Part shown: positions 49,226 through 60,842 of the stretch, in pieces
Layout: each line of letters opens with the position of its first letter
Numbering within the stretch: position 1 is the first letter of the stretch
Assembly (NCBI GenBank): GCA_009733775.1
Contig: WOGZ01000021.1
Span: 1-64,000 of the forward strand
Length of the DNA stretch: 64,000 nt
Origin: Alectoria sarmentosa
Taxonomy: Eukaryota; Ascomycota; Lecanoromycetes; Lecanorales; Parmeliaceae
Direction of reading: 5' to 3'
Program-made: the position numbers and the translations under genes
The notes under the pieces: model-generated
What the model was told of the DNA's origin: nothing
What the model saw: the letters and a program-made list of their open reading frames with translations, nothing else
The model's database searches: none

Positions 49226-50545
49226 ATGTCAAACTTCGACCCCAATGCGATCCTACGCGGTGCCCAATTGACCGTAGTCGGGGGTTCGCAACCCAACATC
49301 CCCAAATCAGCGCTGAAAGCTGAAGGAGATTCCAGCATATCGTGCTCTACAAAACCCTGGCCTCTTCAAATATGAGCACTATAGACAGGCAGCAATTGCT
49401 GTCTGTGCGGGAATCGCCATCAGAATTCTTGTTGCAGTTCCTGTGGGTTGTCCATGACCCCAAAATTGGAAGTGGTGCTAATTGGAGACTGCGTCTGTAG
49501 ATAATCACTGTCAAGGTATCATTATGGGCGCTTGGTTTCTTCATCGACTTCGATAGCGTGACATGGGATGACAAATTGGTGGGAGGAATGGATTTCCTGG
49601 CAAACTCCATCCTGCAGGTCCCGTTCTTCTTGATGAGCTTGATGCGGTATATCACGCCGACTTTGGACCGCATGTGAGGACTCTACAACTCAGCTGCTCC
49701 CGTCGACTCAGCACTGATCAGTGCAGGTTTATGGACTCGCTGCAATGGGTTGACCAGACATACTATGCAAAGCACAAATCAGAGGATCCGAAGACGCTAC
49801 GCGCGACATACTTTGCAGAACTGCGGATGTACTCAGCACATGGCGATACGAGCAAACACAAAGCTCCCATGGACGCAGCATTAGCTTTTCTCATACGATT
49901 TGGACGAAGAGCTGGGATATCGCTGGCGATATATGCGCTTTCATATCTGCCAATTGTGGGAAGATTCGTTCTTCCTGCGGCGAGTTTCTACACCTTCAAT
50001 AATGCTGTGGGACCAATACCGGCTACGATTATATTCGGCAGTGGCATATTTTTGCCTAGGAGATATCTCATTGTGTTCCTACAAAGCTACTTTTCGTCGA
50101 GAAGCTTGATGAGAGAACTGGTACGTCTGACAACCTCTTAACCACCTGAGCACATTCCTCATGGGAAGGCCCTGACCTGGTACAGCTCGAACCCTACTTC
50201 TCCCGAATCCGTTTCACGAAGGAGCAAAAGAAGCATTGGTTCCACGACCGTGAGGGCGTGCTATTCGGATTCGCTGTCGGCTTCTACATCTTCCTCAAGA
50301 TTCCTCTCTTAGGTGTCCTAATCTACGGCATAGCAGAAGCATCGACAGCATATCTGATCACAAAGATCACCGACCCACCACCATCCCCGGCGTACAGCGA
50401 GAAATTTGTGGAAAGTCAGGTCAAATGGAAGAATAAGCAGAAGTTCCTGGAGCTTCCGTTGCACAATCTGGATGCGAACAATGCCGATACGGTAGGGAAG
50501 AAACCGATTGAGACGTTTGATTCTCCTGGCAAGAAATTCTCGTAG
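49226..50545 (+). CDS. RRT8: RRT8/LDS-like multi-pass membrane protein (outer spore wall / lipid droplet family)
   Basis: Five exons (49226-49283, 49336-49442, 49501-49673, 49727-50120, 50186-50545) encode 363 residues. Introns are 52-65 bp and all joins are in phase; the first join recreates VVGAYRALQNPGLF. Family-like stretches are MSNFDPNAILRGAQLTVVG, YEHYRQAAIAVCAGIAIRIL, VPFFLMSLMRYITPTLDRMF, LQWVDQTYYAKHK and FLPRRYLIVFLQSYF. There are about four to five hydrophobic segments. Yeast RRT8, LDS1 and LDS2 are lipid-droplet-linked membrane proteins needed for normal spore wall; filamentous orthologues are little studied. An in-frame ATG 27 bases upstream (49199) is possible, but MSNFDPN fits the family start better. 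The N-terminal half is split over small exons and is easily missed. Confidence 0.8.
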
Positions 50546-51120
50546 CCTTTAGGAGGAAGTATAACCAAGGAAGCGGTACAACGAGTCAGACAGCTCTGCG
50601 GATTCAAGTGAGATTCGCGACTGCGCTTGAATTCTACTGCCATCACAAAGCATCCCCGAACCGGACTTTCAGCATAACTTGATGTCGCGTTTACATCTAT
50701 ACTGATAATTGGTTAAGATGTACATGTATTGTTTTGTCTTTTCATTGGTCAACTACACTACGATCTCTTTGGGAAGCTCGGAGGCTTGCACGCACCCCCA
50801 GGTGACTTAGCGATAAGGGCATGTGTATGCTCCTTATCAGCAATATTCAGAAATAGCATGTCCTGATTATCTGATTATCTTGCAGCTCCAAATCGGAAGC
50901 TTTGGGCCCAGATCTTTGTTGCTTGATTCGCGGGGTCATGCTTTTAGTCAATTGACTTCCATTTCCCCGCGAATACGCCCATACTCGCAGCAACTTGACA
51001 TTATTGCTTTCTCTCTCTCCCCCCCATTTCCTACTAGTCCAATTTGCAATTGATCAGTTCAGTCTCCTTTCCAAGCTTTGAACAGACACTATCTCGCACC
51101 CAACTTCTTCCTCCAGCAAC
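50546..51120. promoter_or_regulatory. Intergenic region upstream of formamidase
   Basis: No gene. A strong pyrimidine tract (TTTCTCTCTCTCCCCCCC near 51008-51026) lies about 95 bp before the formamidase start and is a likely core-promoter feature. Confidence 0.5.
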
Positions 51121-52580
51121 ATGGGTCTCACAGAGATACGCACCGCCGTCAAGGTTGACCTGAAGAAGCCAGCGGATCAGCAGCCCGTCCTCCATGTTCG
51201 TTGAGCTGTCCAAACATTCATCAAGCATCTGCTGACCCTTTTCAGAACAGATGGCATCCAGACGGCAGGAGTTCCCTTCCACAATCCTTCCCAACTGCTA
51301 TTGACCTCTCCTATAGTTCCCTTTGCAGCCAAAGTTAAAGACGGGGAAATTTTCAAGGTGGAGTGCGTAGATTGGACAGGAGGACAGATTGGCAATAATG
51401 ACAGCGCAGACGATGTGAAGAATATCGACCTCACAATGATTCACTACTTGTCTGGCCCGTTTGAGGTGGAGGGCGCTGAACCTGGAGATGTTCTTGTAGT
51501 GGAGATCCAAGATGTGCAGCCATTCCAAGAGCAGCCTTGGGGCTTTACGGGTGTGTTTGACAAGGACAACGGGGGAGGCTTCCTGGACGAGATCTACCCC
51601 AACGCGTAGGTCTCCATTACCGAGACCTATGTCTTCGCTCCTAGCTACTGACATCACGCTGTTTATTAGCGCTAAAGCAATCTGGGACTTTGAAGGCATC
51701 TTCTGTTCCTCCCGCCACATCCCTCATCTCCGATTCCCTGGTCTCATCCACCCGGGCATCCTCGGCTGTGCTCCTTCCGCCGAGATCCTCGCTGAGTGGA
51801 ACCGCCGCGAATCCCACCTCATCAGCACCACCGACCTCCAACGTATCGTCGCGCAACCACCTCAACCCCAGAACGTCCACGCCGGCTCCGCATCCGGCGA
51901 GCTTAAAGAAAAAGTAGGCAAAGAGGGCGCGAGGACTATACCCGGCCGCCCAGAGCATGGTGGCAACTGCGATATTAAGAACCTGAGCCGCGGGAGCAAA
52001 GTCTTCCTCCCGATCCATGTCCCCGGGGCCAAGTTCAGCGTTGGCGATCTCCACTTCTCGCAAGGCGATGGTGAAATCTCTTTCTGCGGCGCAATCGAGA
52101 TGGCTGGGGTCATTACACTGAAGTTATCAGTGATGAAGAGCGGCATGAAGGATTTGGATATGAAGAGCCCTCTTTTCCTGCCGGGACCCGTAGAGCCTCA
52201 CTATGGGCCGAGCCGGTATTTGACCTTTGAGGGATTCAGTGTCGATGAGAAGGGAGTGCAGCATTACATGGATGCCACCGTTGCGTACAGGCAGGCGACG
52301 TTGAGGTGTATCGAGTACTTGAGACGATACGGTGAGTCTCTGCATAATGCGCCGTGTGTTGGCATGATTGGACGCTGACTTTTTGGTAGGGTACTCGGAC
52401 TACCAGGTCTATCTGATGTTGAGCTGCGCGCCGGTGCAGGGACATGTGGGGGGCTTGGTGGATATCCCAAATGCTTGCATGACGCTGGGCTTGCCGATGG
52501 ATATCTTCGATTTCGACATCTCGCCCACGGGCCCTGCGAAGAAGATTGAGATGGGTGCTTGTGCTGTTGCGAGTAAGTGA
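51121..52580 (+). CDS. fmdS: Formamidase (acetamidase/formamidase family, PF03069)
   Basis: Five exons: 51121-51195, 51246-51264 (or -51270), 51317-51605, 51670-52331, 52390-52580, 411 or 413 residues. Conserved blocks are HNRWHPD, FKVECVDWTGGQIGNNDSAD, LSGPFEVEGAEPGDVLVVEI, GFTGVFDKDNGGG, AAKAIWDFEGIFCSSRHIP, GLIHPGILGCAPSAEILAEW, EHGGNCDIKNLSRGSKVFLP, FSQGDGEISFCGAIEMAG, ATVAYRQATLRCIEYLRRYG and VDIPNACMTLGLPMDIFDFD. It hydrolyses formamide to formate and ammonia, a nitrogen-scavenging reaction; in Aspergillus the gene is under nitrogen control. Intron 2 is unusual: either GC-AG (51265-51316) or a weak GTTCCC donor (51271-51316). The second exon is only 19-25 bp. Exon joins elsewhere are GT-AG and in phase. 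Confidence 0.93.
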
Positions 52581-52784
52581 AGGTTGGGTTCGAAGCTATG
52601 ATGGTTTAGTGGAGGCAGGCGAAATAAATGGATGTCAATATGAGGTATATTGATTCAGCGATTTTGTTGATGCAATGTTTCATGTTCACTTGGCCAGTCA
52701 AGATCTGAAGTTTTGACTTTTCCTCCGCTTCACTTGGAGAACATTGTGGGCAGTCAGCTCTTATGGTCTCCCCGACAATTGTTC

Positions 52785-54740
52785 CTAGCCCATCAATCCA
52801 CCTCTCGCCATCTTACTCGCGCGCTGATCTCGCCGGTTGTGATTAGCTCGCGACCCTTTGTTTGCATCCTTCCTCTGTCGCGCGACCTGCGTATTCTTGT
52901 CATCGGATGGGCCAGCTACCCCTGCACCTGCTGCAGCACCACCGCGGCCTCTCCCCCTTCCCCTCCCTCTTCCCCCTCTCCCGCCTCTAGCGTCGCCTCC
53001 CGCATCACTCTCCTCCGTCCCTTCAGCTCCCGAATCGGCCGTCCAGGAGGACCGTCCCAGTCGCGTCTGACCGGCCGCTCCCCCGGACATTTCGTATTTC
53101 CGCTCCAACCTCAGCAGCCGCCTTGGATCTCTGGCGGCCATGATGCCCCATCCCTCAATCGCTTCGTCCGTCATCCCCGTCTCGCTCTTCAACGCCGATC
53201 GGTATTTTCCCCTGCGCGTGTCGGAATCACGGTTGAACGCTTCGGGCGACATCTTGTAGGCGTTGAACAGGGCCTCTTCGTGAATCTCCTCCCGACGCTC
53301 GTCGGCGTTGTCGTCATTGGTGGCATCGACAGTCCCGCCGACGTCTTCGGCGTCGTAGGTGTCATCGCGCTCATCGTCATCGGAGTCGAAAGCGGCGAGA
53401 GCGGAGAGGATTGCGGCTTTTTGACTCGAGGGGCGCTGGGCGGAGAGGAGCTCGTCGGCTGTGAGGTCGGCGTTTTTGCGGCCCAGGGCCAGTTTGGATG
53501 CGTCGATTGCGAGACGGTCGAAGTCGTCGTCGTCGTGGATGTTGCGGCGGGTCGGTCGGAGCGGTGGGGTGGGGTGTGGTTCGAGGCCGGGAGCGAGGTC
53601 GTGCGTGTGGGGGTGGGGCCCCGGGAGGAGGTTTTCGGTCCGATCTGAGGCGTTGAGATGGGGCGGAAGGCTGTCATCGAGGAGGTGGGCGGTGACTTGT
53701 TCGGTGTCGTCGTTGTATTCGTCGAGGAGCTTGACGATGAAGGCGGAGCCGAGATCTGGGAAGAGATCCTGGACTTGGGCCACCAGACTCAACTTGTGGA
53801 CGTGGATACCGCCCGTTGAGTCGTGGCCGTATTGGTCGAGGTCTTTTCGTTTGCCTTTGTCTATCCTCCTTCGAATTGGTACCTTTGACCTGCCGTCTGG
53901 TGGTTTTTCGAAGGCCTTCAGAGATTCCATGAGCGATTTGGCCCTAGTAGCCTCTGGCCCCGAGATCCGAGTCTGCAATTTTTGGAGAAACGGCGTGGAC
54001 TCAACGACTGCTTTGAGTAAGGAGTCATCCTTTGTTGTGGCTTTGAGACTGTATAAGTGATCTAGTAGGGTAGATATCCGAGGTTGCTCGGGTTCCAGAA
54101 GACTTATGAGACTAAAGTATGCAACTGTGACGACTTTTTTTCTCATGATTGGGGTCTTTACGTTTTTGAACGCGGTTGACAGAGCATCAATCAGGTCAGA
54201 CCCAAGCATCAGGAACTGACCATAAGGGTAGCAGGTTCTCAACAGAGCCACCACTGAGCCTAGGAGCTCCTCTGAATCGCCCCTCACCAGGTTGTGCTCC
54301 AGTTCTAGGATCAAATTGGCCTTGTGAGTGCGCATGGGAAGTGATCCTTCCAAGGCTTCTTGCCTCCATACGTCGACGAGCAACCTGGACGACACCGTGC
54401 TCTTGGAGTAGACCCGGCTCAGGTCTGCCAAAAATGCCTGATCCAATAGCATTTGGGGAACAGGCTTCACTTCATTCAATGTTCGATGAATGAGCCGGAA
54501 ACATTTCTTTCTCAACTCATTCTCCTTTGCATTGGCTGAGACGGAGGAATTCTTGGCATAGGAAACGAGAAACTGAACGAGAGAAGGGTTCTTGGTGACC
54601 TTGAGGCTGAAGACCTTCGTGGACACAAGCAGGTGATTGTGAGCCAAGAGAATCCAGGAGTCCAGGCAAATCTGCCACTCTTCTGGCATGATGCTTTTCT
54701 CGAGGCTTGCGGGTGGAAAGGATAGCCATGGTATATCCAT
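52785..54740 (-). CDS. CUE3: CUE-domain protein, CUE3/RQT3 (ASCC2-like) ribosome quality-control factor
   Basis: A single 651-residue frame. An N-terminal helical region (DIPWLSFPPASLEKSIMPEE, through about residue 260) resembles the ASCC2/Cue3 N-terminal domain. A CUE domain lies near 318-358 (VAQVQDLFPDLGSAFIVKLL, with a late LLDD). It is followed by a long polar, acidic tail (FDSDDDERDDTYDAEDVGG). At about 581-601 there is an RG-rich stretch (GGRGGRGRGRGRGRGG), then a basic end. CUE domains bind ubiquitin; yeast Cue3 is part of the RQT complex that resolves collided ribosomes with Slh1 and Rqt4. The assignment rests on domain order and length; the RG tract fits RNA or ribosome contact. The gene is convergent with formamidase (about 200 bp between stops). 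Confidence 0.85.
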   Translation of the reverse strand: MDIPWLSFPPASLEKSIMPEEWQICLDSWILLAHNHLLVSTKVFSLKVTKNPSLVQFLVSYAKNSSVSANAKENELRKKCFRLIHRTLNEVKPVPQMLLDQAFLADLSRVYSKSTVSSRLLVDVWRQEALEGSLPMRTHKANLILELEHNLVRGDSEELLGSVVALLRTCYPYGQFLMLGSDLIDALSTAFKNVKTPIMRKKVVTVAYFSLISLLEPEQPRISTLLDHLYSLKATTKDDSLLKAVVESTPFLQKLQTRISGPEATRAKSLMESLKAFEKPPDGRSKVPIRRRIDKGKRKDLDQYGHDSTGGIHVHKLSLVAQVQDLFPDLGSAFIVKLLDEYNDDTEQVTAHLLDDSLPPHLNASDRTENLLPGPHPHTHDLAPGLEPHPTPPLRPTRRNIHDDDDFDRLAIDASKLALGRKNADLTADELLSAQRPSSQKAAILSALAAFDSDDDERDDTYDAEDVGGTVDATNDDNADERREEIHEEALFNAYKMSPEAFNRDSDTRRGKYRSALKSETGMTDEAIEGWGIMAARDPRRLLRLERKYEMSGGAAGQTRLGRSSWTADSGAEGTEESDAGGDARGGRGGRGRGRGRGRGGAAAGAGVAGPSDDKNTQVARQRKDANKGSRANHNRRDQRASKMARGGLMG

Positions 54741-55222
54741 GTTGATGGACTACTCGTTCAGATGAGGTGAAGAAGTATAAGACTTCAAGAGAGAATTCGA
54801 CGCACAAGAAGATCTGACCTCTCAAAGACAGTGCAATAAAAGGTCAATACTCTGTCGAGATGTCTGCATCAAACAGCACCAAAGTCGTGACGGCGGTTGA
54901 AAGATCGCCCTGTAGGGCTGAATTGGCTTGGCAAGTCAGCAAGCGGGAATCACAGCCAGAAAAAAACTCATTACTTCAACCACTTGGACGAAAGATATAC
55001 CAGTCATCTACGCATTTGATTTCCTGTACTAGCTTAATAACACAGACTTCAGTTAGCACCTTCCGAAGCAAAATGCGTCCATAATCATGCCGAAAGTTAT
55101 GACTTGAGTATCTTCTGGGGATGATCATGGGATGAAAGCAATCCTTCATTGCAACTGTACTATTTGAACATTAGTACAAGGAATTCAAATATCCAGCGTT
55201 GCTATGCGCCGCAATCTTCCTC
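54741..55222. other. Intergenic, CUE3-like promoter region
   Basis: Upstream region of the CUE3-like gene and downstream region of the coiled-coil gene. No gene is supported. Confidence 0.6.
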
Positions 55223-56417
55223 CTACTCCTCCATAGAGAAGTAGCCTTCATCTTCCTGCTCTTCCACCATCTCCTCCATCGAGTAGTAACCCTCGTCCTC
55301 GACTGTTTCATCCTCGATCAAGTCCTCGGCTTCTTCTTCAGCCTCCTCTGTTTTCTCGGCTTCAGGCGTCTCCTGGTCAGCCTCACTGCCATCTTCAACT
55401 GCACTCCCCTCAGACTCCTCGAAAATGGTCTCCAGAAAATGCGCGACGAGGCTGAGATCGCGAGCCGGGATAATCTCACGGTGGTGATGCTCGTCCGTGT
55501 ATGTCTCGGTACCAACCAGGGTAGTCTCGTCGTCGATGCTAGCGAAGCTGTCTTCATCGTTGCTGCTGCTAGTAAGGCCCGTTTCTTCGTCGGCCACGTT
55601 TCCTTCTTCGTTTTTGATTTCCTGGTTGACTTCGTCGAGCCTTTGCTGCAAGATCTCTTCTTGTTTGGCTAGATTTTGCTCCAGTTTTTTGGTCGCGAAC
55701 TGCAGCAAGAGGTTTGTACGCTGCCACATCTCCTGAATTTCTTGATTGATACTCACCTGCTGCATTTGTCCTGCCTGGCGTTGCACATTGTCAAAAAAAT
55801 TAGACCACTGGTCTCGGATAGGAATAAATTCCTGTGCTGTTGCTCGGAGGATGACCTTGGTGGGCTTCTTTTCGATGCAGTCGATGACGGCTTGTTGACG
55901 TCGCTGGAGCTCGAGGGTCTCTGAAGTCTGCTGCTGTGCCGTCTCGCTTTTCGCTTGGGCTTCGTTGTCTTCTCTGATTCGCTTCGCAAGCTTCTCGAAT
56001 GCTGTACTTCGTTGGACTGATGGTGAGATGGCGGTCTTAGCTTTCTGGTAAGAGTGAGTCACATGACTTAATCAAACGTATGGATGCGCTGTCCCTTACC
56101 TGGTCGATAGGCTTGTCCTGCTCCTTGGTTGCTGATATGGCTCTCTTGCCGTCGTGATATTTGGTGTCTGAGGCGAAGGAGACGGATTTGAATTTGGTGC
56201 TGGATGTGCTTGATTTCTCTGAATCGGATGAAACCTGCTTCATGTGAGTAATAGCATCCAATGTTCGTGCTCTAAGGTTGAGTTAGGTGCTTACACCTGC
56301 GACTGTCGAAGAGCACTTGCCGAACTTAGGGATGGGTAAGGAGAACGCTGATGGAGATTTGTAGAAGGCAGGTCCAGCATACTCAGGCAAATCTTCACGG
56401 CCTATGTTGTCTGACAT
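55223..56417 (-). CDS. Acidic coiled-coil protein of unknown function
   Basis: Exons 56417-56295, 56234-56100 and 56044-55223 give 359 residues. Introns are 60 bp (GTAAGC...GCAG) and 55 bp (GTAAGG...CCAG). The N-terminal 85 residues are polar and Ser-rich. The middle (about 90-240) is a predicted long helix rich in Q, E and K (FEKLAKRIREDNEAQAKSET, LEQNLAKQEEILQQRLDEVN) containing a W/F-rich patch IRDQWSNFFDN. The C terminus is very acidic and ends in a short internal repeat, DEGYYSMEE then DEGYFSMEE. No domain family is recognised. It could be a scaffold or cytoskeletal adaptor, but that is a guess. The 41-codon first exon is supported by the splice phase. Confidence 0.72.
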
Positions 56418-57658
56418 GGTGGCTGAGAGAATTATACGTGAAGCAAGGACGATAAACTTAGCTAAGTATCTTTTTGTGCTTGGTGTTCGCTGTTTTGGCA
56501 AAGATATGTGAGAGATGTGTGGTGTGTAGGATGGGTGAGAATAAGGAAGAATTGCCCCCTTTTGTACCCATGAAGAGCGATATTGCATTAATTGGACGAG
56601 TCATATTTCATCTAGTATCTAACAACTTGCTCAGTACTTCAATCTACAAATCTGAATATTCGAGTATTTTGAGGAATCATAGCCCATTAAATGCATTAAA
56701 ATCCTCGTTCATTGTCTTGGCAAAAAGAGTTCGCCGCGCATAAGAACGAATATCAAACGGTATAGACACTTTGAGAAGAAACGAGAGAGAGAGATGTCCT
56801 ACGAGCTGAAAGCCTGGCATCAAGATAAGAAACACAGAGCGGTAAAAAGGAGAGAATGGGTACTCTGCAGAATCGAGTTGCTTCATACCAATCCGCCGAA
56901 TAAACAAACATATATGCGAGTGAGCGGGCTCAATTTGCAGCAGATCATAGAATTCAAAGGCAGTATGATTGATGTTCAAGCAATCTTCCCGTCAAGGATT
57001 GCACTAGCCCTTGGAGAAGCAGATGAAATGAAGGAGAAATATCAGATTATGCTATCTGGTAAAGCTTAGCGTTGGCAGGAGCCAATCGATTAGGCGTTAC
57101 TCTTTCTTAAACATGCTCGCATCAGATTCTGGGAAGTCAGCGAGAAGTAGCGAGTCTGCTACCAGGAAATGGAGGTATATATTTATTTCTCGAAATTGGA
57201 TGGAAGAGGGTGTTCGTCTGTGACACGCAAGGCCTAGTATGATTCGCATTTGACAAATGAAGTATGGTAAGCAAATGAACTCTCGAAAGTAGTGAGATGC
57301 CACAAGAGACTGTCCAACGATCGCATCCACATTCGAGGACGTGAGCGCATGTCAAAGAAGGGTACGCAGAAAAGTATTGTCTTAAATCGTAATAGAGCCG
57401 TCCCTATTGGCTTATAGGAATAGAGAAGGTCGTTATAGGGAGCTTGTGCTTCAAATGCGAAGTACAGTAACAGAACCCAACTGAAGAGAGCAATGTTTAC
57501 TTCTTAATTGCCGAGATAGCCGCACCGCGCTTGATATATTCAATTACGCCGCTTTCAACCCGATGACCACAAGATACTCGCGTGGATCAAGACGCACAGC
57601 ATGGGCACCACCTCGCGCGTCCATCAGTCCAGTGAATCTCCTTCCTGACTCTTAATAA
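56418..57658. other. Intergenic between divergent coiled-coil and INP1 genes
   Basis: Open frames near 56794-57069 (+) and 57097-57330 (-) lack family resemblance or splice support and are not called. The region should contain two promoters. Confidence 0.5.
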
Positions 57659-59585
57659 ATGGCTCTCGCATCAGCGCCATCTACGCCCGAAAGAGCGACT
57701 CCCCCGCCTTTTATTCGCCGCTCCTTTACTGCACCAATCCGTCCCTCTAGATCAATTCCAGTCTCGGAGGAGACTGTCGACGGAGCTGAAACGTTATATG
57801 CCCATGGCGCTGGAAAGATAGTTTCGTTCAACAATCTCACGAGCTTGGCTCGAAGGCATTCGAGTATCAGCAACGGACGGGCTGAGCTTCAAGAAGAACC
57901 AGTTGGGACATTGCCATGGTTCTCTACCACTGAGAGAACTCTAGCCGCCGGTATGCTTCACCATACTCAGACATGACTCTATGCTCTCCGACTAAGTCAT
58001 TTTCACAGGCCCCCTACGGATCTACAGAGTCCTGGGTACGGCCTTCCTCAACTCTGGCACTACGCTGCAGCCCCTACTATCAAAATCGCAGTGCTGGTGT
58101 GTGGACGGCGAATCTAAATTTGTACTTCGAATCCGGCCTAACGCTTACTATCGTATCGAATTACCACGAGCAAGCTCCGAGGATAAGAAGAAGGTGGACG
58201 ACTTCAAGAACGTCCTAACAAAAGTACTACAATATGAAGTCACTCCGTGTCCTTTCAAGCGGGGTTTCACCATCGACCTACCACAGCCTCCAAGAACACC
58301 TGTACAGAAGCGCCCATGGAGACCTAAGCCGCTACTTGATGCTATGTCAGAAAAAGCACCTGAAGTGCTAGAAGACTGTGGCGAATTTTCGACCACGGGT
58401 ATGGTCACCCGGAGTCCAGACGCTGAAAAGCGCGATCTAGTCGAGCCTGATCTTGCAACAAATGGTGGGAAGAAAGCAGGCTTCCCAGTCGCACATTCAG
58501 ACGTCAGTAATACCGGGAGCATGAAAAAAGAAGGCAGCAGTGAGGCTACAGATGATATAGGCTTCACCCACAAGGACCTGCAAGAAAATGTCTACCAAGA
58601 ACCCGACGACTTCAAGACTCCTACTCGACCGAAGGGTTTGCGGACTGGGCGAGCCATCACCGCACCACCACAGTTGACTCTCAGGACCTCGCTACCATCT
58701 ACTAAGGAAGCAAAGTCTCTCGCCTTACCCAAGCTCAAGAGAGTCTCATCTAGTCTCTCTTCGAGCGTGGAATCCTTCCATTCTTTTCACAGCCCAACAT
58801 CTCCTCTAGCGCCTTCACCTCCCTTTCCAACATCTCTGGGAGAGGATTACGCCGGGGTCGACGTACCCCCAATTCGCAACCACAAACGTGATATATCCGA
58901 GATCACCGTCACAGCGTCGTCTCCGGAGCTTTGGGACATGAGCGACGCAAAGTCTGGTGACGAAAGTACATATCACTCGCCGCCTGACGTCCCGGGGACG
59001 CCCCCGCTGGTAAGCGATGCTGCGTCACAAGACGACGATCACTGGCCTGAACCAACCACACCTTCACCTCATACTAAGATTCGTCGTCATGGCATAAGAC
59101 GAAGAACACGAAATCGATCACCACTTCCATCGTCTTCCAACCTGTACTCTCCTTACTCACCTCGATCACATATGTCGGGTCACCACATGACGACAGCAAT
59201 TCTTCAAAAAACGTGCTCTCTATTGTTGGGCCCACCTATTCAGTTGGTCGCCCTTATGATGAGGATCGCTGCTAAGATTGCTCGAGGTGCTTCCCGTGGC
59301 ACTTCGTTTGGCTTTGGTGACGGCGGGCAAAAGATACCGTGCTCTTGGGACTTCAGTGATGCTAGCGATGAAGCTGATGAAGATTGGGAAGAGGACGACT
59401 ATGGCGTTATTCTCTGCAAGCACTTGTCATCGCGAGATGCCAGAGCTGGCGACTTGAAGGGCGGATCTGTGAGCAACCTCCCCAGTCCTTTGTTATCTAT
59501 TCCATACCCTGGTTTGAGTGGCAAGACATGTTGTCGGACCACAATGAGCCCCGTATCTATCTTCCGAGTCAACTTGAATGCATGA
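57659..59585 (+). CDS. INP1: Inheritance of peroxisomes protein 1 (INP1, PF12634)
   Basis: Two exons (57659-57950, 58009-59585) give 622 residues; the 58-bp intron is GTATGC...TTCACAG. Across the splice join the protein reads LAAGPLRIYRVLGTAFLNSG followed by LQPLLSKSQCWCVDG and SKFVLRIRPNAYYRIELP, the conserved INP1 region. A second conserved block near the end, ILQKTCSLLLGPPIQLVALM, precedes an acidic stretch (DEADEDWEEDDYG). The centre is long, disordered and Ser/Pro-rich with many SP/TP sites. INP1 tethers peroxisomes to the cell cortex (with PEX3) so that some are kept in the mother compartment. The last 60 residues after DDYGV have a different character and might result from an unspliced 3' intron; the exact C terminus is uncertain. 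Confidence 0.88.
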
Positions 59586-60135
59586 AAAGAAAATTACTAA
59601 TTGGAGAACATGCAGTGGGAGATTGACTGAGGATTGGCATGTTTGGTGCACGCCCTAAGTTGGATATATTGTAATATAAGCCGGGGATTTCGAGGTCATT
59701 GGTGTGCATCTAACGAGGCAATGGACCACAATTCCTGATGATATCATGAGTTGTCTAGAAGACACGCCGTCTTCGAGAGTATATATGAAGATCGATTTTA
59801 ACGAGTGCACTATTTGATGATTCTCCTTTCCAAAAACATTCGGTGTCAGCACACAATATTCCCCAAGCTCTACCAGTCGCGATACTACCTGTGGTCTAGC
59901 GGATGCGAAAAACCAATGCACGATATATGATGTTCCGAACTCTGTGTCTGTCCGGATATGGAAGAAAACGCTAGGCATCTGAATGGACTGAATAAATCGT
60001 TATCTCTTTGAGTCATAGAATTTTTTTCCAGACCCGCTGAACATCATCAGCATGATCTACCCCAGATCCCACACATAGCTCTGTTTGAAACTATTGCGTG
60101 GACTCTTCGCGCTCCATGTTTAGGCTTTCAACAAG
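59586..60135. other. Intergenic, no supported gene
   Basis: Downstream region of INP1. Nothing recognisable is seen. Confidence 0.6.
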
Positions 60136-60842
60136 ATGCCGACATCCTCCAGTAAGGCGGCTTCCAAGTTTGGACGCAATAATTGCTGCGAATGCAATTC
60201 CGGTAAGGAAGTCAAAGCCTGCTGCGGCGAGAAAAAGAGTAAGTCGATCTCTTGCATTGCCAGCAAAACTTTATTCCTAGGATCTTCTCAACTTCTGCTG
60301 ACATTGTTATCACCAGGTCGAGAAGCCTGCGGTCCCAAAAGGCGATTACTACTGCGAACAAGCAATAGCCAAACCCTTCGCATTCTACAATTGAGGAATA
60401 CATTAGATATCTAATGGAGAAAGCAACAGGTAGGGCAAATTCCTTCACACTATCTCTCTGAACAAGGATCCCGAGAATTAAACCAGTGCTTCCAGAGCTT
60501 GTAATTGAGTACTTTGACGACCCCGAGTCTCACATTAGCATCATCACATACAACTATGATCCTAGAAAGATATTTAAAATCTACGTCCAGCTTAACAGGC
60601 CTGGAGAGGAGCCAAAGCCTTAGTGCAGCTCAAGTGCGATGCAAAACACTCACGAAGAATCACCTGAGGTACTAATGACGACCCTGCGGCAGCGGATTAC
60701 GGTGAAAGAGGAAAAAGTGATGAGGTCAGCTAGAGAGACGTTTGATGAGGCTTACGGAGCCGCGGCTATCAAGGGGATTGGGGGGCACGTTCGTGTTCTT
60801 GAATGAGCGTGGTGAATGGGTACATGTTCAGATGGCATTGGT
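60136..60842 (+). pseudogene. Frame-disrupted gene of unknown function
   Basis: Protein-like segments run in order on the plus strand but change frame or hit stops. It begins with MPTSSSKAASKFGRNNCCEC at 60136. An intron-like GTAAGT...TCACCAG (60240-60316) leads to VEKPAVPKGDYYCEQAIAKP, which then shifts frame near 60400 into IEEYIRYLMEKA. A 52-56-bp intron (GTAGGG...ACCAG) joins this to LPELVIEYFDDPESHISIIT and IYVQLNRPGEEPKP. An in-frame TAG at 60621-60623 (CAG in the likely ancestor) interrupts before CSSSAMQNTHEESPE. A six-G run at 60780-60785 shifts the frame between AAAIKGIGG and TFVFLNERGEWVHVQMAL. Three independent lesions suggest a decayed gene. I do not recognise the family. Confidence 0.5.

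Noticed and set aside
60136..60414. Cys-rich metallothionein-like reading of the first segment (NNCCECNSG...ACCGEKK)
   Set aside because: The downstream segments show that this is the start of a longer, broken gene rather than a complete small metal-binding protein.
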